From positions 9,682-73,681 of the forward strand of contig DASQNU010000188.1 of NCBI GenBank assembly GCA_035644815.1: 64,000 nucleotides of DNA, given 5' to 3'. Within the stretch, counting starts at the first letter, position 1, and the number at the start of each line of letters is the position of its first letter. The position numbers were made by a program, and so were the translations under genes. The notes beneath the pieces are model-generated. The model was not told the DNA's origin, did not search any database, and saw only the letters and a program-made list of their open reading frames with translations. This document shows, one piece after another, positions 34,556-43,256 of this stretch. This stretch comes from Brevibacillus_F sp035644815 (GTDB lineage Bacteria > Bacillota > Bacilli > Brevibacillales > Brevibacillaceae).

Positions 34556-34879
34556 TACATTTGTGGGCATACACACATTCAATTTGAACGGATGAGCGGG
34601 GACATTCGCATTATCAACGCCGGAAGTGTTGGCATGCCCAATACGGATCAACCGGGGGCATGCTGGCTGTTGCTCAGTCCTGAAGGCTATGAATTTCGCC
34701 GGACGCCTTTTGATGTAGAGACTGCCGCCGAAGAAATCAGAAATAGCAATGATCCGAATGCTAATGAATTTGCAACCCATTATGTGATCAATCATCCAAC
34801 AGCAGTGCAAGCGATGGAAGTATTCGAGCGGATGGTTCGTAAGCAAAACGAAGCTCAGCCATCAAACGATGTCAAGTAG
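34556..34879 (+). pseudogene. Metallophosphoesterase C-terminal fragment
   Basis: From just after the aguA stop one frame reads YICGHTHIQFERMSGD and then INAGSVGMPN. This is the GHTH metal motif and closing NPGSVGMP motif of YfcE-type calcineurin-like phosphoesterases, and it runs 95 further residues to TAG. The N-terminal half with the other metal motifs (DxHGN, GNH) is absent. An ATG exists at 34592 but lacks a proper ribosome-binding site. It is a truncated relic. Confidence 0.8.
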
Positions 34880-35049
34880 TATAGCAAGTTGCGATAACTC
34901 GTCACAATTCGTTCGCAAGTTCACAAAAAGAATTTCTCTCATTGGCCATTCTATCATAGACAGCATTTTATTTTGATGTCGAGTAGGTTGAGGTAATTGG
35001 TACCGATAAATTTTTATGGTGATCAGGCTATATCGTTTTCAAGTTTACA

Positions 35050-35259
35050 CATGAGCAGGTCATTGACCTCAATACCGTCGGTTATCAGGTGGTTGGAACC
35101 GTCACCCAACAGGCTGCAACGGAAACTGGCTTGTCTTCAGGAACAAAAGTCATTGCAGGTTCAGCAGACGCTCTTTCTAAATCGATCAGCGTGGGAGCCT
35201 TTCATAAAGGCGACATGATGCTGATGTATGGCAGCACGACATCCGTTACCGGGTGGTAG
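35050..35259 (+). pseudogene. FGGY-family sugar kinase fragment
   Basis: About 69 residues in one frame: GYQVVGTVTQQAATETGL, then SSGTKVIAGSADALSKSISVG and HKGDMMLMYGSTTSV. This is the central part of xylulokinase-type FGGY kinases (GxVTxxAAxxTGL, AGxxDA, GSTxxx). It ends at TAG 35257 and has no start. Flanking frames are degenerate. It may be what is left of a pentose gene linked to the xyl transporter at 0.6-4.5 kb, but that link is only a guess. Confidence 0.75.
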
Positions 35260-35910
35260 ATATAGGTCCGGTCCGAGCACAGTCTTCCTGAATGTTCTAC
35301 ATGCACAATGAGATAGCAGCCCTTATACAGACTCATTGTAGTCATGTAAAAACGTCCATCCATGCTGGCGCAACGTGGCGCAAAAGCCAACCAAATACGG
35401 GATCTCCGCAATAATTAGCTAGTTCTCCTTCTTTAACAATAACCAATCTTCTTCCAGAGAAAAAACCGTCATTACGAAAGATCACATCGCACGGATAAAT
35501 AGGCAAACGAACCATTTACTAGATCATAATCTTCACCAACCGTGCATACGATAGGATCAGAATAAAATCCCGATATGCTGCGTGATATATTTTTTCATCG
35601 TGTTCTCCGTACCATTCAATATTAACTTTTCACAGCCCCCGCCACATAACAAAGCTCTTTCCCACTTAGAGGTAGAGCTCAATAGTCGTTACGTTGCTAC
35701 GAATAGGGCCTACGCCGATAGACCTCCATGACGTGAAAAATTGACCGGCCATCGCTATGTTACCAACCGTTCATGTTCTTACCCTTACAAAATAGCGCAA
35801 AAAAAGTGCGAACTCTTTAAATAAATGTTGATTTCAGTCGTGAATTGCTTTATAAATTAATTAGAACTATTATAATTTAAAACTTAATCTAATCGATAGG
35901 AGAGGTACAT
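35260..35910. other. Degenerate region upstream of katG
   Basis: No intact gene is seen in these 650 bp. The minus strand around 35300-35560 shows coding-like stretches broken by stops and frame changes, so an eroded gene is likely, but I cannot name it. The last 50 bp hold the katG control region. Confidence 0.45.
35861..35876 (+). promoter_or_regulatory. PerR-box-like operator and -10 element of katG
   Basis: TTAGAACTATTATAA at 35861-35875 matches the PerR box TTATAATNATTATAA at all but two positions and overlaps the -10 hexamer TATAAT (35871-35876). Peroxide-inducible control of katG by PerR is well established in Bacillus, so this placement makes sense. Confidence 0.65.
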
Positions 35911-38094
35911 ATGGACTCTATGACTACAGCTAACACTGGAAAGTGCCCTTTCTCGCATGGTAGCACTACTAATCACAACCCTAGTGCTACAACAAATAAA
36001 CACTGGTGGCCCAACCAGTTGAACTTGAATATTCTGCATCAGCATGACAGAAAATCTAACCCTATGGGGGAAGATTTCAACTATGCAGACGAATTCAAAA
36101 AGCTAGATTACCAGGCTCTTAAGCAGGATCTTTACGATCTCATGACAGACAGTCAAGATTGGTGGCCAGCAGACTACGGTCATTATGGTGGATTATTTAT
36201 CCGTATGGCTTGGCACTCCGCAGGTACTTATCGTACAGGAGACGGACGTGGTGGTGGTGGAACCGGTACCCAGCGTTTTGCACCACTTAACAGCTGGCCA
36301 GACAACGTCAGCCTTGATAAAGCCCGTAGACTGCTATGGCCGATTAAGCAAAAGTATGGCAATAAGATCTCTTGGGCCGACTTGTTCATTCTGGCAGGTA
36401 ATGCTGCGATTGAATCCATGGGCGGTAAGACAATCGGTTTTGGTGGCGGACGCGCGGACGTTTGGCATCCAGAAGAAGATATTTACTGGGGTGCAGAAAA
36501 GGAATGGCTCGAGGATAATCGTTACACCGGCGATCGCGAGCTCGAGAATCCACTTGCTGCTGTTCAGATGGGTCTAATCTATGTTAACCCGGAAGGTCCT
36601 AACGGGAATCCGGATCCGCTAGCAAGTGCACGCGACATTCGTGAAACCTTCAAACGCATGGGAATGAACGATGAAGAAACCGTTGCACTCATTGCTGGTG
36701 GCCATACATTTGGTAAGGCACACGGCGCAGGAGATCCTTCTCATGTTGGTCCAGAACCGGAAGCTGCGCCTGTAGAAGCAATGGGCTTAGGATGGATAAG
36801 CACACACGGCTCCGGCAAGGGCCGCGACACCATTGGCAGCGGTATTGAAGGTGCTTGGACGGCGAATCCGACTCAATGGGATAATGGTTACTTCGAACTA
36901 CTGTTTGGATATGAATGGGAGCTTACTAAGAGCCCCGCAGGCGCACATCAGTGGGTTGCTGTAAATCCTGCTGAAGAGCATCTTGCACCAGATGCAGAAG
37001 ATGCATCCGTTCGTGTTCCGACAATCATGACCACTGCGGATTTGGCATTGCGTGTGGATCCAGTATACGAAAAGATTTCTCGTCGTTACTATGAGAATCC
37101 AGAAGAGTTTGCAGATGCATTTGCTCGTGCATGGTTCAAACTTACACACCGTGACATGGGTCCTCGCACAAGATATTTAGGCCCTGAAGTTCCAGCAGAA
37201 GAGTTTATTTGGCAAGATCCTGTACCCGCTGGTGATTATGAATTAACCGATGCAGATGTAGAAGAACTGAAAACCCGGATCCTTGACTCGGGCCTTACTG
37301 TCAGTGAGCTTGTGACAACGGCTTGGGCCTCGGCTAGTACCTTCCGTGGTTCGGATATGCGTGGCGGCGCCAATGGTTCCCGTATACGTCTTGCTCCACA
37401 GAAGGATTGGGAAGTGAATCAACCAAAACAGCTTGAAAAAGTGCTTACGATCCTGGGAGTCATTCAAGAGGACTTTGGTAAGAAAGTTAGTTTGGCTGAT
37501 TTGATTGTACTAGGCGGTAGTGCCGCAGTAGAAAAAGCTGCACGAGATGCAGGTTTTGATGTCACGGTTCCATTTGCTCCAGGACGCGGTGATGCAACAC
37601 AAGAGCAAACGGATGTAGAAAGCTTTGCAGTGCTCGAGCCTATTGCGGATGGTTTCCGCAATTATCAGAAGAAGCAGTATAGCGTAAGTCCAGCAGAGCT
37701 CCTGATCGACAAGGCACAGCTGCTCACCCTTACCGCACCAGAAATGACTGTACTTGTTGGCGGTATGCGTGTTCTTGGTACAAACTACGGCGGAACACAA
37801 CACGGCGTATTCACCGATCGTGTAGGCACACTCACGAACGACTTCTTTGTTAACTTGCTAGACATGGGAGTAGAGTGGAAGCCTGTAGACGGGGGCGTAT
37901 ATGAAGGACGTGATCGCAAGACAGGTGAAGTCGTGCGTACAGCGACTACTGTTGACCTCGTGTTCGGATCAAACTCAATTCTGCGTGCCATTGCAGAAGT
38001 TTATGCTCAAGACGATAACAAAGAAAAGTTTGTACGTGACTTTATTGCTGCCTGGGTCAAGGTAATGAATGCGGATCGTTTCGATCTTAAATAA
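35911..38094 (+). CDS. katG: Catalase-peroxidase
   Basis: A full-length 727-residue bifunctional heme enzyme that destroys hydrogen peroxide. The N-terminal domain shows the distal Arg-Trp-His set (FIRMAWHSAGTYR) and the adduct Tyr (GLIYVNPEGPNG). The adduct Met is not pinned down. The proximal His is in AGGHTFGKAHG. The C-terminal half is the usual heme-free duplicate. ATG 35911 lies behind AGGAGAGG. The gene is intact although both flanks are full of gene fragments, and its upstream region carries a PerR-like box. Confidence 0.95.
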   Translation: MDSMTTANTGKCPFSHGSTTNHNPSATTNKHWWPNQLNLNILHQHDRKSNPMGEDFNYADEFKKLDYQALKQDLYDLMTDSQDWWPADYGHYGGLFIRMAWHSAGTYRTGDGRGGGGTGTQRFAPLNSWPDNVSLDKARRLLWPIKQKYGNKISWADLFILAGNAAIESMGGKTIGFGGGRADVWHPEEDIYWGAEKEWLEDNRYTGDRELENPLAAVQMGLIYVNPEGPNGNPDPLASARDIRETFKRMGMNDEETVALIAGGHTFGKAHGAGDPSHVGPEPEAAPVEAMGLGWISTHGSGKGRDTIGSGIEGAWTANPTQWDNGYFELLFGYEWELTKSPAGAHQWVAVNPAEEHLAPDAEDASVRVPTIMTTADLALRVDPVYEKISRRYYENPEEFADAFARAWFKLTHRDMGPRTRYLGPEVPAEEFIWQDPVPAGDYELTDADVEELKTRILDSGLTVSELVTTAWASASTFRGSDMRGGANGSRIRLAPQKDWEVNQPKQLEKVLTILGVIQEDFGKKVSLADLIVLGGSAAVEKAARDAGFDVTVPFAPGRGDATQEQTDVESFAVLEPIADGFRNYQKKQYSVSPAELLIDKAQLLTLTAPEMTVLVGGMRVLGTNYGGTQHGVFTDRVGTLTNDFFVNLLDMGVEWKPVDGGVYEGRDRKTGEVVRTATTVDLVFGSNSILRAIAEVYAQDDNKEKFVRDFIAAWVKVMNADRFDLK

Positions 38095-38705
38095 TTTAAA
38101 TAAGATCCAGAGTCTTTAAAGTTTTAAGAAAAACTAATATATAAAATCTATAGTAAGTACACTTTAGCAGCTACTGAGTTATCAGGGCTGCTTATTCTTT
38201 TATCTGAAATAATGTATTCAGAGAAAAAATGAACGTAGAAATGGTTGATAGTTGTATTTTTTATGGGGGGAAGAAGTTGGTCGTCTGAAGAATGACCACA
38301 GCTATCAATTAAATACTTAATCACCGTTGATAATATTAACACAGACGGATCACCAGCATGAACATCGATTCGATCGTGATCGGTACGCGGGAGAAGTGCA
38401 CTACGTCAAGATATGACCAATGACTTACTGGTCTGACTAACCCGACGTGAGTGTGTGGGTAGCTGTACACAAACCGGCTGAATGATCAATTTTGCATCTA
38501 ATTTTTTTCGGACTGGGTCAATGCTACACGGGCAGAGACGTTTTACCCCGGCTACCGTTATCGTAGAACCATATAAAAAATGGTCAACCGGTAAAAACTA
38601 GCTGACCTCATAAAAAGGGCAGGTAGTGGAATGATGGGTCAAAGGGTTATAATTATGGATGAAGCTTTCATAAAAAACTAGCAATATGAAAAAAGGATGC
38701 GTATC
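38095..38705. other. Gene-free stretch after katG
   Basis: It contains a probable katG terminator (38166-38205) and, from 38340 to 38590, coding-like but stop-interrupted frames I cannot assign. No start with a ribosome-binding site precedes any long frame. Confidence 0.5.
38166..38205 (+). terminator. Probable katG terminator
   Basis: AGCAGC (38166-38171) pairs with GCTGCT (38187-38192), with an inner CTGA/TCAG pairing, followed by a T-rich stretch. Confidence 0.5.
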
Positions 38706-38898
38706 ATGCCGATTAATTCCTTTGAAAACTATCCAATGAGCTGGAAGCCATCGATTGATAAAACGAAAAAACCTATTTATCAAGCACTCGCAGGGCAATT
38801 GCAACAGGATATTGTAAACGGAGTTCTATTACCTGGAACAAAACTTCCCCCACAGCGAGAACTAGCCGATTATTTAGATTTAAATTTGAGTACTTTTG
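38706..38898 (+). pseudogene. GntR/MocR-type regulator, N-terminal fragment
   Basis: The N-terminal ~64 residues are a GntR winged helix in front of a MocR-type protein: KKPIYQALAGQLQQDIVNGV, then LPGTKLPPQRELADYLDLNLST. After LNLST the expected VTRAFK recognition part and the whole aminotransferase-like domain are absent; the frame runs into unrelated sequence with a terminator hairpin. It is therefore a truncated relic, although the ATG at 38706 and its frame remain open. Confidence 0.75.
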
Positions 38899-38925
38899 CT
38901 AATGGAGATCGACAGTACACATATC

Positions 38926-38962
38926 AAGGAGCAGATTTGCGATCCGCAGCTGCTCCTTTTTC
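38926..38962 (+). terminator. Terminator-like hairpin inside the MocR remnant tail
   Basis: AAGGAGCAG (38926-38934) pairs with CTGCTCCTT (38950-38958), followed by T. Confidence 0.6.
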
Positions 38963-39326
38963 GTCACGATCCCTCGAAGTGATTCAGTTTCCTCACTCAT
39001 GCTCATGAATTCGCAGGATTTTTCCCTTAGATAAGTGTGTTAGAAGATGTAATGGAGGTTTGTGGGCTTGGGGAACATAAGAAGGGTATGATTTGATTTT
39101 CTATTCAAAGCCAGAAACGAAAAAAATAGGGGCACTCATTACGTATGGATGCCTAATGAGGAAGATGAAATCAATCATTAAAAGTCAAGGAGGGAGCAAG
39201 AATAATGTATTGAATATTAAAACAGAAAACCACCACCAATATAATATATGAATTTGAAAATAAGCGGCTAATGAAAGTCAAAAAAATAAAATGCACTTGA
39301 AAAAAGCTTCATGTAATTAGTATGTA

Positions 39327-39368
39327 TTTCAGTTCATAAAAACAGCATTTCATGAACTGAAATTTTTG
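39327..39368 (+). terminator. Terminator-like perfect 12-bp inverted repeat
   Basis: ATTTCAGTTCAT (39327-39338) and ATGAACTGAAAT (39353-39364) flank 14 nt and are followed by TTTTT. No gene directly precedes it, so it may be left from a lost gene. Confidence 0.5.
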
Positions 39369-39507
39369 ATCAGTATATTGTATGGATAGAGGAATTACTT
39401 TTGATTCAAATGAATTATTCTTAATCAAGATCTTTGTAATTGTTAATTTTCAAGCTCACTTTAATAGTTTATTTTATAGTTACTTAATACTGTAAATACG
39501 CTGGCAA

Positions 39508-39638
39508 TTTCAGTATATTTGTGTCATTAAATATTCTGCTAAACGTGAATTATGAGCGTATTTGGTAGTATAGATGTATCGCAAAAAACGTTTGGTAGTA
39601 TATTTGTGTCATGGTTTAACAGTAAATTTGTGTCGTCA
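39508..39638 (-). repeat. Four iteron-like repeats, possible lone IS21-type end
   Basis: Read on the minus strand, GACACAAATATACT or close variants occur four times (near 39638, 39612, 39582 and 39526), two of the copies followed by ACCAAA. Multiple short subterminal repeats of this kind are typical of IS21-family ends. No transposase gene is seen, so this would be a solo end. Confidence 0.45.
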
Positions 39639-39782
39639 GACATGTGGCCATAATATTAACTAGTTATTGTTCTTTTTTCATTTCAGTTTGTTAACATAAT
39701 ATATATTATCGGACTCAAATTAATTATCAAAAAACCAGCAAAGAAGACCATCCGCTCATCCGAAGATCCCCCCAAAAATAAA

Positions 39783-39826
39783 AAAGAAAAACCATCGCTC
39801 GCATTTCCGCAAACGAAACGGTTTTC
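39783..39826 (-). terminator. Probable terminator of the DUF3817 gene
   Basis: On the minus strand an imperfect stem AAAACCG/CGATGGTTTT with a large loop is followed by T-rich sequence. Confidence 0.4.
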
Positions 39827-39846
39827 CTTCCGCCAATGAATCCTTA

Positions 39847-40149
39847 CTAATTCCCGGCTTTCCGCAAACGAGAATCAAAAATAAATGGCCCAAACGGTAA
39901 AAACGCTGCGATAAAAGCCCCAGCAACGCGTAAAAAGCTCCACCGTAGTGCGAATGTCGCATAGATGATAGCCAATACATACAAAACAAATAGTACACCA
40001 TGCAAACCACCAACGATTGTCACAGCCTTTGGCATGTCTGCGTAGTATTTGAGCGGCATCGCAATGCCTAGCAGAACCAAGAAAGATAAACCCTCTAACA
40101 TACCAATCCAACGGAACACAGTTAGCGCCTTATTGTTGCTGCCTGCCAT
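39847..40149 (-). CDS. DUF3817-family small membrane protein
   Basis: A 100-residue protein with three hydrophobic segments. The features of DUF3817 are RWIGMLEGLSFLVLLGIAMP, then KAVTIVGGLHGVLFVLYVL and FLPFGPFIFD near the end. ATG 40149 is used because GAGGAGG lies just upstream; the frame is open eleven codons further back. Function is unknown; related proteins are found alone in many Gram-positives. It appears intact among degenerate neighbours. Confidence 0.8.
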   Translation of the reverse strand: MAGSNNKALTVFRWIGMLEGLSFLVLLGIAMPLKYYADMPKAVTIVGGLHGVLFVLYVLAIIYATFALRWSFLRVAGAFIAAFLPFGPFIFDSRLRKAGN

Positions 40150-40215
40150 GAAAACATCCTCCTCAACTATACATACATACATACTTACAATTGTATATGA
40201 AAAACTATCAAAAAG

Positions 40216-40413
40216 TTATAAACCCCGTGCAAATTCAAAATATCTACAAACTTTCTGTACCATGCAAATCGATCCGTAAACCGTCATAACCAACATGTTC
40301 GGACGTGAACGCACATTTCGTTTCTCATTGGACGCACACACTTGACAGGTACACATCATTCGCGGAACACCCTGTGCATCACTTGTGCCCCAAAACTGAA
40401 TGGATAGATTCAT
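40216..40413 (-). pseudogene. MBL-fold metallohydrolase, N-terminal fragment
   Basis: The first ~38 residues (NLSIQFWGTSDAQGVPRMMC, then CQVCASNEKRNVRSRP) are the N-terminus of an MBL-fold hydrolase of the PhnP/PqqB-like group with its two-cysteine segment. The chain then diverges and stops after 65 residues, before the HxHxDH metal motif. A good GGGAGG site precedes ATG 40413, so the start is ancestral but the body of the gene has been lost. Confidence 0.7.
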
Positions 40414-40571
40414 AAGAATTGCCTCCCGTAAGCCTTGTATCTATATATTCGATGGAGATTTTCGTCTGTCTAGCCATATTTTAACATCCCTCACCGATCC
40501 GTGTGATCCAGATAATTTATTAGCATTTTTATTTTAATTAAAATATTTTTTATAAAAATTAAAATTATATA

Positions 40572-40600
40572 TTTACAACGATCATATATCATATTATTAT
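40572..40600 (+). promoter_or_regulatory. Sigma-A promoter of the 41-residue ORF
   Basis: TTTACA (40572-40577) and TATTAT (40595-40600) with 17-bp spacing, in an AT-rich upstream stretch. Confidence 0.6.
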
Positions 40601-40633
40601 ATAAATAGATACCAAATATTAGGAGGTTTTAAA

Positions 40634-40759
40634 ATGAATAAAAATTCCTGGACTGTCTATACAAATAACCAACTCACTTCCCCACAGAAAAAATACGAGG
40701 ATACACTATCCAGACTGGCAAAGTTCCTCGAACATACAAAAATTACAGCCACACGATAA
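40634..40759 (+). CDS. 41-residue small protein of unknown function
   Basis: ATG 40634 is preceded by AGGAGG (40621-40626) and a good promoter, and the stop at 40757 runs straight into a strong terminator. So it forms a complete one-gene transcription unit. The peptide starts MNKNSWTVYTNNQL, is basic and hydrophilic and has no membrane segment; a helix is likely at about residues 18-36 (QKKYEDTLSRLAKFLEH). I recognise no family. Its complete set of expression signals makes it likelier real than most ORFs of this length. Confidence 0.6.
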   Translation: MNKNSWTVYTNNQLTSPQKKYEDTLSRLAKFLEHTKITATR

Positions 40760-40798
40760 AGAGCGCCCAATTCTCACTGGACGCTCTTTTTTTTCTCT
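40758..40798. terminator. Bidirectional terminator between the small ORF and pyruvate kinase
   Basis: AAAGAGCG-C-CCA pairs with TGG-A-CGCTCTTT over an 8-nt loop, followed by T8 on the plus strand and TTTA on the minus strand. Confidence 0.85.
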
Positions 40799-41877
40799 CA
40801 TCGACTGAGTACAGGTATTTTTCCTGCTAACAAAGCCAGTACATCTTCAAAATTGAACGGCTGTTCTCCTCTTACAAGCTCAGCAAAGCTGCTGACTGCA
40901 TTCATCGTTTGCACACTCTCCACTGGAAATTGACCGGACGCGCTTTCGGCCGACAACATCACTGCTTTGCTTCCATCCAGCACCGCTTGAAAAATATCGG
41001 TAACTTCAGCTCGTGTAGGTATTGGATGTTCGACCATGGATTGCAGCATTTGTGTGGCAGTAATTACGTATTTCCCCCATCTATTACATTCGTGCACGAT
41101 GGCCTTCTGTAAAAGTGGGATCCATGTATAAGGTACTTCTACTCCCAAGTCTCCTCTGGCCACCATGATCCCATCAGCGGATTGCATAATTCCCGTAAAA
41201 TTTTTCAGGGCCGCAGTCGTTTCGATTTTCGCAATAAACTTTGGGCCGTGTCCAGGACTCACTCCGGCAAATTGGCGAATTTGATCCACATCACTTGCCT
41301 CCTGTACAAATGAGCAGGCGATGGCGTCTACTTTTTCCAGCATAAGAAAGCGCAAATCATCTTTGTCTTTTTCGGTCAGGGCAGGCAAGCGCACATGTGT
41401 TCCCGGCAAATTGACTCCTTTGTTGCTGCCGATCGTTCCGGATGTAACAACACGGGTGTCTACAAAGTCTCTTCCGCACCCTTTCACCACCAGTTCAACC
41501 GCCCCGTCATTCATCAATATACGTGAGCCAGGTTTTACGTCCTCCACGATTCCCTCATAATCTACACTAGCTCCTTGCTCGTTGCCGACTCCAGAAGTGG
41601 TGTGCAAGAGAAAATCTTTTCCCGCCTGAAGCTGAACTTCTCCCCCTACGATTTCTCCCAAACGAATCTTACGGCCTTGCAAATCTGCCAAGATGGCTAC
41701 CTTTTTTCCCAGCTTTTTTGCTGTTTCGCGGACGATTTGTATGGTTTGTTGATGACTTTTATGTGTGCCGTGTGACAAGTTGATGCGAGCGATCGTCATT
41801 CCCTCGCGAATTAACTGTTGAATCGTGTCTGGATTGCTGCTGGCAGGTCCGATCGTGCAAATGATATCGATCGACAC
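40798..41877 (-). CDS. Pyruvate kinase-like protein lacking the C-terminal domain
   Basis: A 359-residue protein with the pyruvate kinase A/B barrel. Landmarks are CTIGPASSNPDTI, RINLSHGTHKSH, KFIAKIETTAALKN, the metal/substrate loop ADGIMVARGDLGVE and ITATQMLQSMVEHPIPTRAEV. It ends at the helix after MLSAESASGQFPVE, so the whole allosteric C-terminal domain (and the PEP-utiliser extension of Bacillus Pyk) is missing. ILADLQGRKIRLG replaces the usual LDTKGPEIR. The start is GTG behind GGAGGGG. It is clean and terminated, so it looks like a specialised short paralogue rather than a broken pyk. Confidence 0.8.
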   Translation of the reverse strand: MSIDIICTIGPASSNPDTIQQLIREGMTIARINLSHGTHKSHQQTIQIVRETAKKLGKKVAILADLQGRKIRLGEIVGGEVQLQAGKDFLLHTTSGVGNEQGASVDYEGIVEDVKPGSRILMNDGAVELVVKGCGRDFVDTRVVTSGTIGSNKGVNLPGTHVRLPALTEKDKDDLRFLMLEKVDAIACSFVQEASDVDQIRQFAGVSPGHGPKFIAKIETTAALKNFTGIMQSADGIMVARGDLGVEVPYTWIPLLQKAIVHECNRWGKYVITATQMLQSMVEHPIPTRAEVTDIFQAVLDGSKAVMLSAESASGQFPVESVQTMNAVSSFAELVRGEQPFNFEDVLALLAGKIPVLSR

Positions 41878-41940
41878 TGATACCCCTCCGTTCCCTGACT
41901 TTCTCCTTTACAGTTTTTGTTGGATTCGTCCATTCCATGC

Positions 41941-41973
41941 AAAAAAGAAAAGCAGGCATCTCAATGCCTGCTA
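41941..41973 (-). terminator. Terminator of the DacF-type gene
   Basis: On the minus strand AGCAGGCAT and ATGCCTGCT form a 9-bp stem followed by TTTCTTTTTT. Confidence 0.85.
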
Positions 41974-41976
41974 CAA

Positions 41977-43179
41977 TCAGGGTTGTCCCATCCGACGATA
42001 TACGTTTTTGGCGGATGCCTTTCGTTGGCGTCTACTGCGACGCGTAAATACGTAAAGGACCAAAGTCGCGTTCAATAACAACCACGCAGCAAATAATGCA
42101 TAATAAGGAGCCTTTGATGATGAAATGGCCTCTGTACTCGTAGTTGCCTCTGCTGGTTTGGGAGCAGTCGGTTTGAACTTTGGCGTCAACATAAATTCGT
42201 ACTGCTTGTTTCCTGCCGTTACGATCAGTTGTCCCGTCTGCGTCACATCTGTCGTAACGCTTGATCCTAGAGGGGCGGTGACATAAAGATCCTCGTCTAC
42301 GAGATATGTCTCTTTGGTTCCTTGCGCTTGGTACGTGGTTCCTTCTTTGGTAGCCAGTTTAGTCTCATAATTGGCAAATCCATAATCGAGTAATGTGCCG
42401 ACATCTTTATAGGCTTGGGCACTAGTGGACGTTTTCATGGTTACTGCAATGAACTCCGTATCCCCGCGCTTAGCCGAACCGACAAGCGTGTGCATGGCTT
42501 GATCGGTAAAGCCATTCTTGATCCCCGTTGCTCCTTCATAATCCCGCAACAGCTTGTTGTGGTTGTTCAACTCTGACTTCCATTCCTTCCCATCCCAAGG
42601 CAATTTAAGCGTCCCGACGATAGTGCGGAATGTTTCATTTTTCATCGCATAGCGAGCAATTTTCGCCATATCAGAGGCGGTTGTGTAATGATTGTCATCA
42701 TGCAGGCCGTGTGGATTCGTAAAGTGCGTCTTCTCCACACCCGTTTTTTCCACCAGGTACTGGTTCAACTTTTCTGCAAACTGCGCTTCACTGCCTTCCA
42801 TATGCTCTGCTATGGCGATAGCTGCATCATTTCCCGAATGCATCAGGAGACCATATTCCAATTTGCGCAGAGGGACCTGTTCTCCCTCACCCAGATATAC
42901 ACGTGTCCCATCCACATACCGCGCATTCTTGGAGACTGTCACGATATCCTCGGGATTTCCGTTTTCAATGGCATAGATGCCCGTTGCAATTTTGGTGATG
43001 CTCGCAGGATACATGGGTAAATTTGCATTTTTTTCATATAAAATCGTGCCTGTAGTCGCGTCGATCAGGATAGCCGATTCTCCGTTGATGTGGGGCAGCT
43101 CTTCGGCATTTGCCTCACTCGCGAAAGAATGGAACAAGACATACGTAAGTAACATGGTGCACAGCAAGAGATGTCGCAT
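41977..43179 (-). CDS. D-alanyl-D-alanine carboxypeptidase (DacF/PBP5 type)
   Basis: A 400-residue penicillin-binding protein with signal peptide and S11 peptidase motifs: SxxK in YPASITKIAT, SGN in MHSGNDAAIA, and a KTG-region reading GIKNGFT, where KNG replaces KTG. The C-terminal domain is followed by a membrane helix (YYALFAAWLLLNATLVLYVF) and a basic tail, instead of the amphipathic anchor of E. coli PBP5. It trims the terminal D-Ala from peptidoglycan stem peptides. AAAGGAT precedes ATG 43179. Members of this type often act in spore cortex formation. Confidence 0.88.
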   Translation of the reverse strand: MRHLLLCTMLLTYVLFHSFASEANAEELPHINGESAILIDATTGTILYEKNANLPMYPASITKIATGIYAIENGNPEDIVTVSKNARYVDGTRVYLGEGEQVPLRKLEYGLLMHSGNDAAIAIAEHMEGSEAQFAEKLNQYLVEKTGVEKTHFTNPHGLHDDNHYTTASDMAKIARYAMKNETFRTIVGTLKLPWDGKEWKSELNNHNKLLRDYEGATGIKNGFTDQAMHTLVGSAKRGDTEFIAVTMKTSTSAQAYKDVGTLLDYGFANYETKLATKEGTTYQAQGTKETYLVDEDLYVTAPLGSSVTTDVTQTGQLIVTAGNKQYEFMLTPKFKPTAPKPAEATTSTEAISSSKAPYYALFAAWLLLNATLVLYVFTRRSRRQRKASAKNVYRRMGQP

Positions 43180-43256
43180 GTTCGTTAAGATCCTTTCTCT
43201 TATATCAAAGTGCCAGTCTTCACTTTACCAAGATGAAGATTGGCAAGCAACTTCCA

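Larger units (their letters stand above)
38963..39846. other. AT-rich gene-free stretch with terminator-like repeat and iterons
   Basis: No gene is seen in about 880 bp of AT-rich sequence. It contains a 12-bp inverted repeat with T-run (39327-39368) and four degenerate direct repeats (39508-39638) described separately, then the terminator of the minus-strand DUF3817 gene. Confidence 0.55.

Noticed and set aside
34997..35218. 73-codon open frame in the FGGY region
   Set aside because: Another frame of the same stretch shows clear FGGY-kinase similarity, so this frame is a shadow of a pseudogene.
36185..36577. 130-codon frame overlapping katG on the same strand
   Set aside because: Lies wholly within the full-length katG reading frame and encodes nothing recognisable.
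38340..38590. Carbonic-anhydrase-like stretch (EHRFDRDRYAGEVHYV)
   Set aside because: The resemblance is limited to one short segment and the frame is soon stopped, so it is not enough to name a relic.
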